A model generated the notes under the pieces. It had not been told where the DNA came from. It saw only the letters and a program-made list of their open reading frames with translations, and did not search any database. A stretch of 14,171 nt of DNA from Lachnospiraceae bacterium (GTDB taxonomy: Bacteria > Bacillota > Clostridia > Lachnospirales > Anaerotignaceae), in NCBI GenBank assembly GCA_028695945.1, contig JAQVIB010000022.1:1-14171 (forward strand), in the 5' to 3' direction. Positions 1-5,842 of the stretch are shown here, piece after piece (the stretch's first letter is position 1; every line of letters begins with the position of its first letter). The position numbers were made by a program, and so were the translations under genes.

Positions 1-525
1 TTCTTCCTGTTGGGAAGAATTATTGTTATAGTCCAACAGGCTAAATAATTTCCCTAAACCTGATTGTACACCGGCTGGAACGCTTTTTAAGGATGTATAA
101 GAAATGGTCATATTCTGAATAAGCACCGCCGACTTTGATGCATCTAAATCTGACAGCTTTACGTCCTTCACCATCATACGGCTAGTTTGGTATGCACCCT
201 TAATTTCATTATTCTGACCCTTAATAATCAAAATCATAGCTTTTGCATTGGGTATCATATCCAAAACATTTGCTGTTCCATATCCTTTTTCAAAGTGAAG
301 GGTATTCAGCTCATTATTAGGTTCTTCCACAATATAAGGCTCTAACATACCGCCTTCATTTACAGCCATTGTTTTGGTGTTATATAAATTAATGCCCGAA
401 ATTTTTGAAAAACTGAGAATGGATGTACCCAGTATTACAAAATAATTCATACTGCCAATGGGGTAATCCTGCGAATTGCCAATATTTATGCCTAGTTTAG
501 ATAAAAGTGTTTGGGTTAGTCCCAT
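1..525 (-). CDS. Second tail-tube-like protein (Afp5-like), C-terminus beyond window
   Basis: The first 175 codons of this leftward gene are visible; the frame is open to position 1. The start is the ATG at 525-523, preceded by a strong GGGGG Shine-Dalgarno run (537-533) with a 7-nt spacer. The segments FSKISGINLYNTKTMAVNEG and LNTLHFEKGYGT, followed by a beta-rich half with VKDVKLSDLDAS, resemble the T4 gp19-like tube fold. That fold has an N-terminal 'F..v.G' strand and a long loop ahead of a 'v.f..G' strand. In eCIS operons a second tube-type protein follows the main tube gene and forms the tube initiator or adaptor between tube and hub, and this position fits. It lies 18 nt after the stop of the frameshift-accessed frame, so it is cotranscribed with it. 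The fold is inferred from pattern and gene order, not from strong sequence identity. It could also be another baseplate hub adaptor. Confidence 0.65.
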   Translation of the reverse strand, partial: MGLTQTLLSKLGINIGNSQDYPIGSMNYFVILGTSILSFSKISGINLYNTKTMAVNEGGMLEPYIVEEPNNELNTLHFEKGYGTANVLDMIPNAKAMILIIKGQNNEIKGAYQTSRMMVKDVKLSDLDASKSAVLIQNMTISYTSLKSVPAGVQSGLGKLFSLLDYNNNSSQQEE

Positions 526-543
526 GCAGTTTCCCCCTTTCAT

Positions 544-741
544 TTAGTAAACATCAAAAATATTTTTCTTTTTGTTATCTCCGTTAACTTTTTCGTTAAT
601 GCTGGAAATTTCCTTGCACCAACGCAATCGTTCTTTATGCTCCAAATTCATTACCTCTTCCTGTGACCAATGCAAATAGTAGGAGATAAATGCCATTTCT
701 TCATAAAGCTTTTCAATGGGATAACTTCTTTTTACTCCCCC
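544..741 (-). CDS. Start-less 65-codon frame, likely expressed by -1 frameshift (DUF6760-like eCIS small protein)
   Basis: Read on the minus strand from GGG (741-739) to TAA (546-544), this frame encodes GGVKRSYPIEKLYEEM, then AFISYYLHWSQEEVMNLEH, then KERLRWCKEISSINEKV and a Lys/Asn-rich tail ending NIFDVY. The SYP..LYEE.A.....HW....VM.LEH.ER.RW..EI..IN pattern matches the short protein that follows the tail-assembly gene in many eCIS clusters (I recall it as DUF6760). It looks like a conserved protein, not a random frame. There is no in-frame ATG, GTG or TTG before it. The upstream in-frame stop (a TGA) lies inside the preceding gene, and the first ATG is internal and has no ribosome binding site. 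The frame is -1 relative to the preceding gene and overlaps its end at a T TTT TTG heptamer. A frameshift there would give a protein of about 185 residues. Alternatives are a lost start codon or a sequencing error in the T6/G5 runs. Confidence 0.6.
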   Translation of the reverse strand, partial: GGVKRSYPIEKLYEEMAFISYYLHWSQEEVMNLEHKERLRWCKEISSINEKVNGDNKKKNIFDVY

Positions 742-1100
742 AAAAAAGGCCAGCTTATTTGAATTTCTTCATTACAGTGTGGGCAAACAGTTTTAATTAC
801 TGGCGGCTCAATTTGATTCACCTTTTGGTATAAATCCTGTAAAAAAGCAAGGTCTGCGGTAAACAGTTTTTCAATAACTCTGGTATCAATTGCAGGCAGA
901 CTTCCTAACTGTGTAACCACCCTTGAAAGCAAAATAATGCTTATATATCCTGGATTTTGCTGTACTCTTATATCTTTCATTGGCAAAATTTCGTCTGCCG
1001 CTGTTGCCAACCGCATTATGCCCTTTTTGTGAAGATTACCTTCTCCGTCTACATATCCTTTTGGTAATTCAAAAGGAAATTCCGTTTGAAATGCACTCAT
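732..1100 (-). CDS. eCIS tail-assembly protein with C-terminal CxxC motif
   Basis: This is a 122-residue protein. The start is the ATG at 1100-1098, because AGGAGG lies a few bases upstream; the longer 137-residue reading has no comparable site. The segments FELPKGYVDGEGNLHKKGIM and RLATAADEILPMKDIRVQQN, then LLSRVVTQLG and FTADLAFLQDLYQKVN, are the recognisable core of the small protein encoded after the tube in many eCIS clusters, often annotated as phage tail assembly protein. The C-terminus carries CPHC, half of a zinc ribbon, and ends PFLGE. By position (sheath, tube, this gene) it corresponds to the tail-assembly chaperone slot of myophages. There the gene is typically followed by a second frame reached by ribosomal frameshifting, and the same arrangement appears here. 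The chaperone role is inferred from family naming and gene order. Confidence 0.82.
   Translation of the reverse strand: MSAFQTEFPFELPKGYVDGEGNLHKKGIMRLATAADEILPMKDIRVQQNPGYISIILLSRVVTQLGSLPAIDTRVIEKLFTADLAFLQDLYQKVNQIEPPVIKTVCPHCNEEIQISWPFLGE
741..747 (-). promoter_or_regulatory. Candidate -1 ribosomal frameshift slippery heptamer
   Basis: In the frame of the tail-assembly gene the codons read CCT TTT TTG GGG GAG TAA (749-732). T747 plus TTT TTG forms the heptamer T TTT TTG, which follows the X XXY YYZ rule, with both tRNAs able to re-pair after slipping back one base. The zero-frame stop is only two codons downstream. The -1 frame then stays open for 65 codons of recognisable protein. I see no strong stimulatory structure: only a possible GGGA/TCCC pairing downstream and weak purine-rich stretches upstream. 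A T6 followed by G5 is short for transcriptional slippage, so ribosomal slippage is preferred. Confidence 0.6.
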
Positions 1101-1127
1101 GTTTTCCTCCTGTATACGAATTTGAAC

Positions 1128-1184
1128 AATAAGGGACATCTGCACCTTTTACACACATTGCAAAAAGAACATACATCCCTTATT
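1128..1184 (-). other. Stem-loop in the tube/tail-assembly intergenic mRNA
   Basis: AATAAGGGA (1128-1136) is the reverse complement of TCCCTTATT (1176-1184). On the minus-strand transcript two G-U wobbles and one A-U pair extend the stem to about 12 bp, around a loop of roughly 33 nt. It occupies the 94-nt gap after the tube gene, by far the widest gap in this arm. There is no U-tract after it, so it is not a standard terminator. It may be an mRNA processing or stabilising element separating the high-copy sheath and tube genes from low-copy assembly genes. That role is inference. Confidence 0.4.
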
Positions 1185-1194
1185 CTAACTCTTT

Positions 1195-1638
1195 TTAAAT
1201 TTCTAAACGAATTAACCCTTCATGGGCAAATTCAATACTTTCCATTGCTACCTCCGAGCTATTACCTTTAAGCTCTGGCCCTGTATATTTGCATGGCCAT
1301 GCTCTAAGAATCTGCCAAGCTGCAACTACTGCATCTTCGTCATTAAAAAGCTGTACAGTTACAGTTTTTCTTTCCTGTGTAATTTGACCCTTGTCAATTT
1401 CATCCAACCATGAAAAGAATTCAACTGCGTCAATTACGCCTCTTTTAAATACAATGTTGCTGTATTTTACAAGACCAGGCTGTTTTCTTGGTGTATTGTC
1501 TGATGCATCGCCTTCACGATATTCAACAATATCAAATGTTGCGTCAAAACCCGTAACCTCGTTAAAACCTGCTACCATCACACCGCCGATTTCTACTTTA
1601 AATCGGTAACTTTTATATGGATATGCTTCTAAAGCCAT
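1195..1638 (-). CDS. Contractile injection system inner tube protein (T4 gp19-like)
   Basis: This 147-residue protein starts at ATG 1638-1636 with AGGAGG directly upstream. It polymerises inside the sheath to form the needle that is driven into the target. The N-terminus YKSYRFKVEIGGVMVAGFNE followed by VTGFDATFDIVEYREG is the classic tube signature: a beta strand, then 'GF.EV.G' and '.Y.EG'. The middle has KYSNIVFKRGVIDAVEFFSW, the 'l.l.rG' strand and helix of this family. The end has VAMESIEFAHEGLIRLEI, the closing strands. The length is normal for the family (about 145-150). It begins 20 nt after the sheath stop, as in Afp, PVC and many other eCIS clusters, and this pair defines the module. 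Only one main tube gene is seen, with a diverged second tube-like gene further left. No damage or truncation is visible. Confidence 0.95.
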   Translation of the reverse strand: MALEAYPYKSYRFKVEIGGVMVAGFNEVTGFDATFDIVEYREGDASDNTPRKQPGLVKYSNIVFKRGVIDAVEFFSWLDEIDKGQITQERKTVTVQLFNDEDAVVAAWQILRAWPCKYTGPELKGNSSEVAMESIEFAHEGLIRLEI

Positions 1639-1658
1639 AAATCAATTCCTCCTAACTG

Positions 1659-3386
1659 TTATTCTGCACCGCCGCTGGTTTTCTGTGTAATTCTAAAGAT
1701 TACAAACTCAGCAGGTTTTGTAGGTGCTACACCAATTACGCAAATTAAACGTCCTGCGTCAATATCGCCCTGTGTCATTGTATTTTGACCAATATCCACA
1801 AAGAAAGCCTCGTCTTCTGTTGTTCCTGCCAATGCACCTGTTCTCCACACATCGCCAAGGAAAATTTCTATGGTTCTTCTTACCCTAAGCCACAATAACT
1901 GGTCGTTTGGCTCAAATACAACCCAGTTTGTGCTTGTTCTTATAGATTCCTCTATAAAAATGAACAATCTGCGAACATTTACATATCTCCACAAAGCGTT
2001 GGAGCTAACTGTTCTTGCACCCCAAATACGAATGCCTTGTCCTGTAAAGCTTCTAATTAAGTTTACACCCTTAGGATTTAAAATATCCTGCTCGCCTGTT
2101 GTGTAGTTGCAATCCAACCCTACGCAGGCACTTACAATTTCATTTGCTGGTGCTTTATGTACGCCTCTTGAGTTATCTGTTCTTGCATAAACACCTGCAA
2201 CAGAACCAGATGGAGGAATAGCCGCTGTGTTTTTTGTTAATGGGTCTAAAACCTTTACCCAAGGATGATACATTGCCGCAAATTCGCTGTCAAAGAAATT
2301 TCTGTGAGAAAGAACATCGTCCACAGTCTTTTTATCTCTTGGAACATCTAAAATTGCAAATCTGTTTGTCATAAGCTCGCAATGGGCAACCAAGGTTAAT
2401 TGAACCTGAGGGTCAGTTACACCAGGTACAGCCATAATGCTTACTTCGTTATTATCAATAAAGGCTTGAATACCTGTACGCTCTCCTGGGCCATTATCCT
2501 CGCCAACAAAATCTGCTGCAGAAAGAGCATCTAAAGTACCGTTAGTTCCTCCAAAAAGGCTAATGATAAATTCGCCCTCGTCATTGCCAGAAATAAGCTT
2601 GAAAGGTGCAATAATTTCATCCGCAGTCTTTGCATCAGCAATAACAATTTCAGATTTTGCTAACTTTTGATTAATAAAATCTGAAGAATCCATATTGAAG
2701 GAGCAAGAATCAAAACGTTCTACCTGATTTTCATACTTTACCTCAATATCAACCTCACAGCTTGAAATTACTTTTGCTGGAATAAGACCTGTATCTACAA
2801 CGCTTGCATCGAATAATTCTTCAAATGTCAACACATTTCCGTCAACAGAGGTAATTTTGTTATATTTTTTTGTACTACGGTCATCAAAAGCAATTACATC
2901 GCCCGCTGAAAAACCGCTTGCATTTTTAACCCTAAATTTCACATCGTTGCTAGTTTCAATTCTTTCTAAAATTTGTGTTTTGGCTTTGCTGGAAGGATTA
3001 ATTGTGATGGTAATTTTATTTCCCCATGCACCAGGATTTTTTGCATAAATTGTTAGCGGTGCAGAAATATCCTCTTCAACGCTGTGTGCAAATGCCGCAT
3101 CGGCTGGCACAACCCTTTTAATGTAGCATCTTGAGCCTCCATTAGTAAAAAATTGACTTACTGCATAAGATAGATAACGATATTCACCGAATTCATTTTC
3201 TGACAAATTTCCTCCGAAAACTCTTCTGAAACTTGCATAGTTTGTAATAAGAACAGGTACTCCGCCTTGAGGGCCTTTTTCTGTTACCCCTATAAAGCCT
3301 GCCGTACTTGTGCTTACATTTGCCATAGGCACTGCACCTGAATCGAATTCTTCCACATAAACGCCTGGTGATAAATATTCCGCCAT
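1659..3386 (-). CDS. Contractile tail sheath protein
   Basis: This 575-residue sheath subunit forms the outer cylinder whose contraction drives the tube. I chose ATG 3386-3384 because MAEYLSPGVYVEEFDSG is the standard sheath N-terminus. An in-frame TTG at 3404 would add six residues but sits inside an RNA hairpin. The N-terminal part has STAGFIGVTEKGPQGGVPV. The middle (about residues 130-270) is a variable beta-rich insertion, as in long eCIS sheaths. The conserved C-terminal domain has GQGIRIWGARTVSSNALWRY, then NVRRLFIFIEESIRTSTNWV, VFEPNDQLLWLRVRRTIEIF, and FVDIGQNTMTQGDIDAGRL with a final beta strand that docks to neighbouring subunits. It is the first gene of the leftward arm. A GGGGAGG Shine-Dalgarno lies unusually far upstream (see the hairpin entry). 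The sequence is intact, with no frameshift. Confidence 0.97.
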   Translation of the reverse strand: MAEYLSPGVYVEEFDSGAVPMANVSTSTAGFIGVTEKGPQGGVPVLITNYASFRRVFGGNLSENEFGEYRYLSYAVSQFFTNGGSRCYIKRVVPADAAFAHSVEEDISAPLTIYAKNPGAWGNKITITINPSSKAKTQILERIETSNDVKFRVKNASGFSAGDVIAFDDRSTKKYNKITSVDGNVLTFEELFDASVVDTGLIPAKVISSCEVDIEVKYENQVERFDSCSFNMDSSDFINQKLAKSEIVIADAKTADEIIAPFKLISGNDEGEFIISLFGGTNGTLDALSAADFVGEDNGPGERTGIQAFIDNNEVSIMAVPGVTDPQVQLTLVAHCELMTNRFAILDVPRDKKTVDDVLSHRNFFDSEFAAMYHPWVKVLDPLTKNTAAIPPSGSVAGVYARTDNSRGVHKAPANEIVSACVGLDCNYTTGEQDILNPKGVNLIRSFTGQGIRIWGARTVSSNALWRYVNVRRLFIFIEESIRTSTNWVVFEPNDQLLWLRVRRTIEIFLGDVWRTGALAGTTEDEAFFVDIGQNTMTQGDIDAGRLICVIGVAPTKPAEFVIFRITQKTSGGAE

Positions 3387-3393
3387 ATTGTCC

Positions 3394-3416
3394 CGATAAT
3401 TCAAGGTGAACTATCG
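3394..3416 (-). promoter_or_regulatory. RNA hairpin between Shine-Dalgarno and start codon of the sheath gene
   Basis: On the minus-strand transcript CGAUAGUUCA (3416-3407), a CCU loop and UGAAUUAUCG (3403-3394) form a 10-bp stem with one G-U wobble and no mismatch. The pairing is imperfect on the plus strand (A-C), which suggests it acts as leftward RNA. The Shine-Dalgarno GGGGAGG is at 3426-3420, and the sheath ATG at 3386 is 33 nt downstream of it. Folding the hairpin removes 23 nt and leaves an effective spacing of 10 nt. Phage T4 gene 38 has a comparable hairpin. It could tune sheath translation. The function is inferred. Confidence 0.6.
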
Positions 3417-3426
3417 GTTCCTCCCC

Positions 3427-3797
3427 TCTTTTTATAGAATTAAGTTTGAGTGAACTACATTAAAAACCAAAACAAAAAATTTAAAGTTTTTTTCCTATTA
3501 AACTTAGTTTTTTCAACCTATGCCTTGGCAGATTTGAAAATTCGTCATAATATAACAAAACCCGATTATTATTATGAAAATTTTAGTTGGTTTTTTTCTA
3601 AAAAAATACAAAACCCCTTGTAATTAAAAACAATTTATGGCAAAATAATACCATTATATACATGAATAGTAAATACATTTTTTTAAAAACGGCTACATGT
3701 TTCAATTTTACATACCTAACAATTTTTTAATACATAAAAAATTTATTTTTACCATAATATTCCCGTTATTTTTTTAGCCGTAAAGGAGGTATCTAAT
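3427..3797. promoter_or_regulatory. AT-rich divergent intergenic region between the two eCIS arms
   Basis: About 370 bp of very AT-rich DNA separates the sheath leader from the 475-residue gene, so promoters for both arms should lie here. For the rightward arm the best candidate is TTGGCA (3525-3530), a 17-bp spacer and TAATAT (3548-3553), leaving a long leader. I found no convincing sigma-A promoter for the leftward arm. GTGAACTA occurs at 3406-3413 and again at 3450-3457, in direct orientation, and could be an operator. A strong Shine-Dalgarno, AAAGGAGG (3782-3789), serves the gene at 3798. There is no open reading frame of note. Confidence 0.5.
3525..3553 (+). promoter_or_regulatory. Candidate sigma-A-like promoter for the rightward arm
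   Basis: TTGGCA (five of six bases of TTGACA) is followed after 17 bp by TAATAT (four of six bases of TATAAT). It points to the gene at 3798 and would give a leader of over 200 nt. In DNA this AT-rich, -10-like hexamers are common, so this is a moderate call. Confidence 0.35.
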
Positions 3798-5225
3798 ATG
3801 CCTAAACCCGGATTAGAAGTCAGCGACGAGCATGATGATCAAAACGATGAAAGCCTAGAGGAGATTGTAGACGATTCTAAAAAAATCATCCCAAAAACCG
3901 ATGATGTGCAGACAGAAACTCAAGAGACTTTAAGTTTAGTAAGTAAATCTCCAGACCCACAAGTTACAGAGGTTCCTGCTCCTCAACAAGATAATCCTGT
4001 TGAAGAACACCCTGTACAAGAAGGTAATATAGAGGAAGAAGCCTCCGTTGTTCGTTCCCTTGCAGAAAGTTCAGAGGTACCCGTTCCACCGGAGGTAGTA
4101 GACCCAAGAGAAATTGAGGCAAATAAAAAAATAAATGCACTTAGAGCCTCGCATTTTGCAAAGGCTATTTATAAACATCGTGTACTTCCAGAAAAGCCAC
4201 GCAAAGAAGAAGACCCTGGGTTCTTTAGCGGAATAAAAAAATTAGGTGGCGACATTGGCGGTGCTGTGGGCAAAAATGCTGAAACCTTAGGCGGTATTAC
4301 TTCTGCTGCATTAACAGGTAAAGGTGCTCTTGATATGTACTCCGCAGGAAAGGATTTGGCAAACGGCAAAAACTCCAATGCACCAACAGGGAATGCTTTT
4401 ACCGATACCCAAAAGAAGATTTCACTTTTGTCCAATTCTCTTTTAATGGCTTTGGCAATTAAAAAAATATTTGATAACTTTAAAAAGGGAAGTTCTAACT
4501 TAAAAAATACATTAGTTTCTTTGCCAAGTGCGTTAAAGGCTTTGTGCATGGTTGTAGAAACATACATTACATTTTTTAAGAAAGATGATAAGCAATCCAA
4601 GGATATAATGAATTATTTAACACCTTCTAAAACTTTTTTAACCTTAATTGATACATTTTTAGATTATTCAAGCTTAAAATCAAGGGCGGCAAAATTTGAA
4701 AAAATAAAGGGTAATGCTGTTACTGCTGAAAAACTAAAACCAGCCATTGCGGATATAAAAGAAAAAGAGGGGTCTATGATTCCTAAAATGGTTCTTTTAT
4801 TAGCACAGACTGCGGCACAGCTTACATACGCTATTGGCTATACAAAAAACCCAAATAGCAAATTTACAATGTGGTCTAAATTTGCAATGGGTGGGGTTGA
4901 CATAGCAAAAAACGCTGTTGATTTTAAATACAGCCGCTATGGCAAAGAGCAAAAAGGTCCAGATGAAGCCCATAAAAATTTAAGCTCACAAGAATATCAA
5001 GAATTTGCTTCTCTTTCTGATAACCATGACTTATATATTGGTGCAGGTACGGAAACTGATAATAATTTAAATAAGAAGTCTTTGGAAAACAAGGAAAATG
5101 CTATAAAATCCTACCAAAATATTATGGATGAATTTGAGGTATTGGGAATTTCCAGTAAAAAGCTTTCCTCCGCCGAAAGCCAAGAGGAACAGCAAACCAT
5201 TATTTCAGAAGCCGTTGGCTACTAA
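3798..5225 (+). CDS. Unrecognised 475-residue eCIS-associated protein; candidate cargo or tape-measure protein
   Basis: I do not recognise the family. It starts at ATG 3798 with AAAGGAGG seven bases upstream. Residues 1 to about 110 are strongly acidic and rich in Glu, Asp, Pro, Val and Gln (for example SDEHDDQNDESLEE), and are likely disordered. Residues about 140-170 are Gly/Ala-rich (FFSGIKKLGGDIGGAVGKN), resembling an amphipathic, small-residue helix region. After that come helical hydrophobic stretches at about 207-225 (LLSNSLLMALAIKKIF), 239-260 (LPSALKALCMVVETYITFF) and 328-348 (PKMVLLLAQTAAQLTYAIGY). There is no signal peptide and no catalytic motif I can name. It leads the rightward arm, 21 nt before a chaperone-like gene and upstream of the ATPases. 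A disordered leader, a hydrophobic body and a chaperone-type neighbour fit a loaded effector, perhaps membrane-active. A tape-measure protein, which sits just before the ATPase in Afp, is the main alternative. Confidence 0.85.
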   Translation: MPKPGLEVSDEHDDQNDESLEEIVDDSKKIIPKTDDVQTETQETLSLVSKSPDPQVTEVPAPQQDNPVEEHPVQEGNIEEEASVVRSLAESSEVPVPPEVVDPREIEANKKINALRASHFAKAIYKHRVLPEKPRKEEDPGFFSGIKKLGGDIGGAVGKNAETLGGITSAALTGKGALDMYSAGKDLANGKNSNAPTGNAFTDTQKKISLLSNSLLMALAIKKIFDNFKKGSSNLKNTLVSLPSALKALCMVVETYITFFKKDDKQSKDIMNYLTPSKTFLTLIDTFLDYSSLKSRAAKFEKIKGNAVTAEKLKPAIADIKEKEGSMIPKMVLLLAQTAAQLTYAIGYTKNPNSKFTMWSKFAMGGVDIAKNAVDFKYSRYGKEQKGPDEAHKNLSSQEYQEFASLSDNHDLYIGAGTETDNNLNKKSLENKENAIKSYQNIMDEFEVLGISSKKLSSAESQEEQQTIISEAVGY

Positions 5226-5246
5226 GAAAAAATCGGAGATGATAAA

Positions 5247-5771
5247 ATGCTATTAGAAGATTTTCTTAAAAAAAATTATCAACAGCTTGATAAGCTGAAC
5301 CAATGCCTGATTCCACTAAATTTTCAAACTCAGCTATATGATGTTTCAGAAAACATACCAATTCCTGTTTTGGTGGTTGGTTTAAAAGAGGATTATAAAG
5401 GCGATATTTGTGCAATTAACATTGCCTTTACACCCTTCAACAATGAAGATTTGGAATATACTAGTTTGCTTCAGCTTTCCATTGAAATGTCTGTTGATGT
5501 TAATCAAGGCAATGAAGAAACTTTAATCCGTTTTGCCAACAAGGTTAATAGCATTATTCCTATAGGTAATTTTGTTTTAACAGACAATACCTTGTGCTAC
5601 AGATACGTTTATCCAGTTGCAAGCACGGTGGAAATTACACATTCTTCTGTTTTGGAAACAATTTCTTTGTATTCCCTGTTTTTCTTCCAATATGATGAAA
5701 TTTTTGCAAAGCTTGCTTCGGGAATTATCAGTTACAATGAAGCAGTAACCGCTATTACTAACGTGGAATAA
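5247..5771 (+). CDS. YbjN / type III secretion chaperone-like protein
   Basis: This 174-residue protein starts at ATG 5247 with GGAG (5235-5238) eight bases upstream, 21 nt after the previous stop. The layout is an N-terminal helix (LLEDFLKKNYQQLDKLNQCL), then beta strands (IPIPVLVVGLKEDYKGDICAI; LLQLSIEMSV). A helix follows (ETLIRFANKVNSIIPIGNF), then the strand pair FVLTDNTLCYRYVYPVAS and a C-terminal helix ending FAKLASGIISYNEAVTAI. The pattern 'lp.G.F.l....l.yRy..p' followed by a final helix with 'l..G..s..eA...i' is what I know from YbjN-family proteins, which share the class I type III secretion chaperone fold. By analogy it may bind the disordered leader of its upstream neighbour before loading into the tube. 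That pairing is inferred from adjacency only. The fold call rests on pattern, not on a profile search. Confidence 0.6.
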   Translation: MLLEDFLKKNYQQLDKLNQCLIPLNFQTQLYDVSENIPIPVLVVGLKEDYKGDICAINIAFTPFNNEDLEYTSLLQLSIEMSVDVNQGNEETLIRFANKVNSIIPIGNFVLTDNTLCYRYVYPVASTVEITHSSVLETISLYSLFFFQYDEIFAKLASGIISYNEAVTAITNVE

Positions 5772-5790
5772 AAAATATTAACATAAATAT

Positions 5791-5822
5791 CAGCGGATGG
5801 ATATATGTCCTCCGCTGTTTTT
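5791..5822 (+). terminator. Internal Rho-independent terminator or attenuator
   Basis: CAGCGGA (5791-5797) pairs with TCCGCTG (5811-5817). An inner GGA/TCC helix, one bulged T and a 6-nt loop complete the structure, which runs directly into TTTTT (5818-5822). It sits 20 nt after the chaperone-like gene and 18-21 nt before the first ATPase start. It probably ends part of the transcripts, so the first two genes are made in excess of the ATPases. No separate ATPase promoter is evident. Confidence 0.72.
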
Positions 5823-5842
5823 AAAATTGAGGTGAATTTTTG

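Noticed and set aside
544..700. Independent start of the 65-codon frame at an internal ATG or an ATT
   Set aside because: The internal ATG would discard the conserved SYP..LYEE start and has no ribosome binding site; the ATT is too far (17 nt) from the GGGGGAG run.
1128..1184. Rho-independent terminator after the tube gene
   Set aside because: The stem is real but has no U-tract and the next gene follows directly, so I list it only as a stem-loop.
3689..3781. ACGGCTA (3689-3695) and TAGCCGT (3775-3781) as a structure masking the ribosome binding site at 3782
   Set aside because: Only 7 bp with an 80-nt loop and no extension on either side; likely chance in AT-rich DNA.
4169..4600. 143-codon leftward frame opposite the 475-residue gene
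   Set aside because: It lies wholly antisense to a gene with a strong ribosome binding site, has no site of its own, and its composition mirrors the sense gene.
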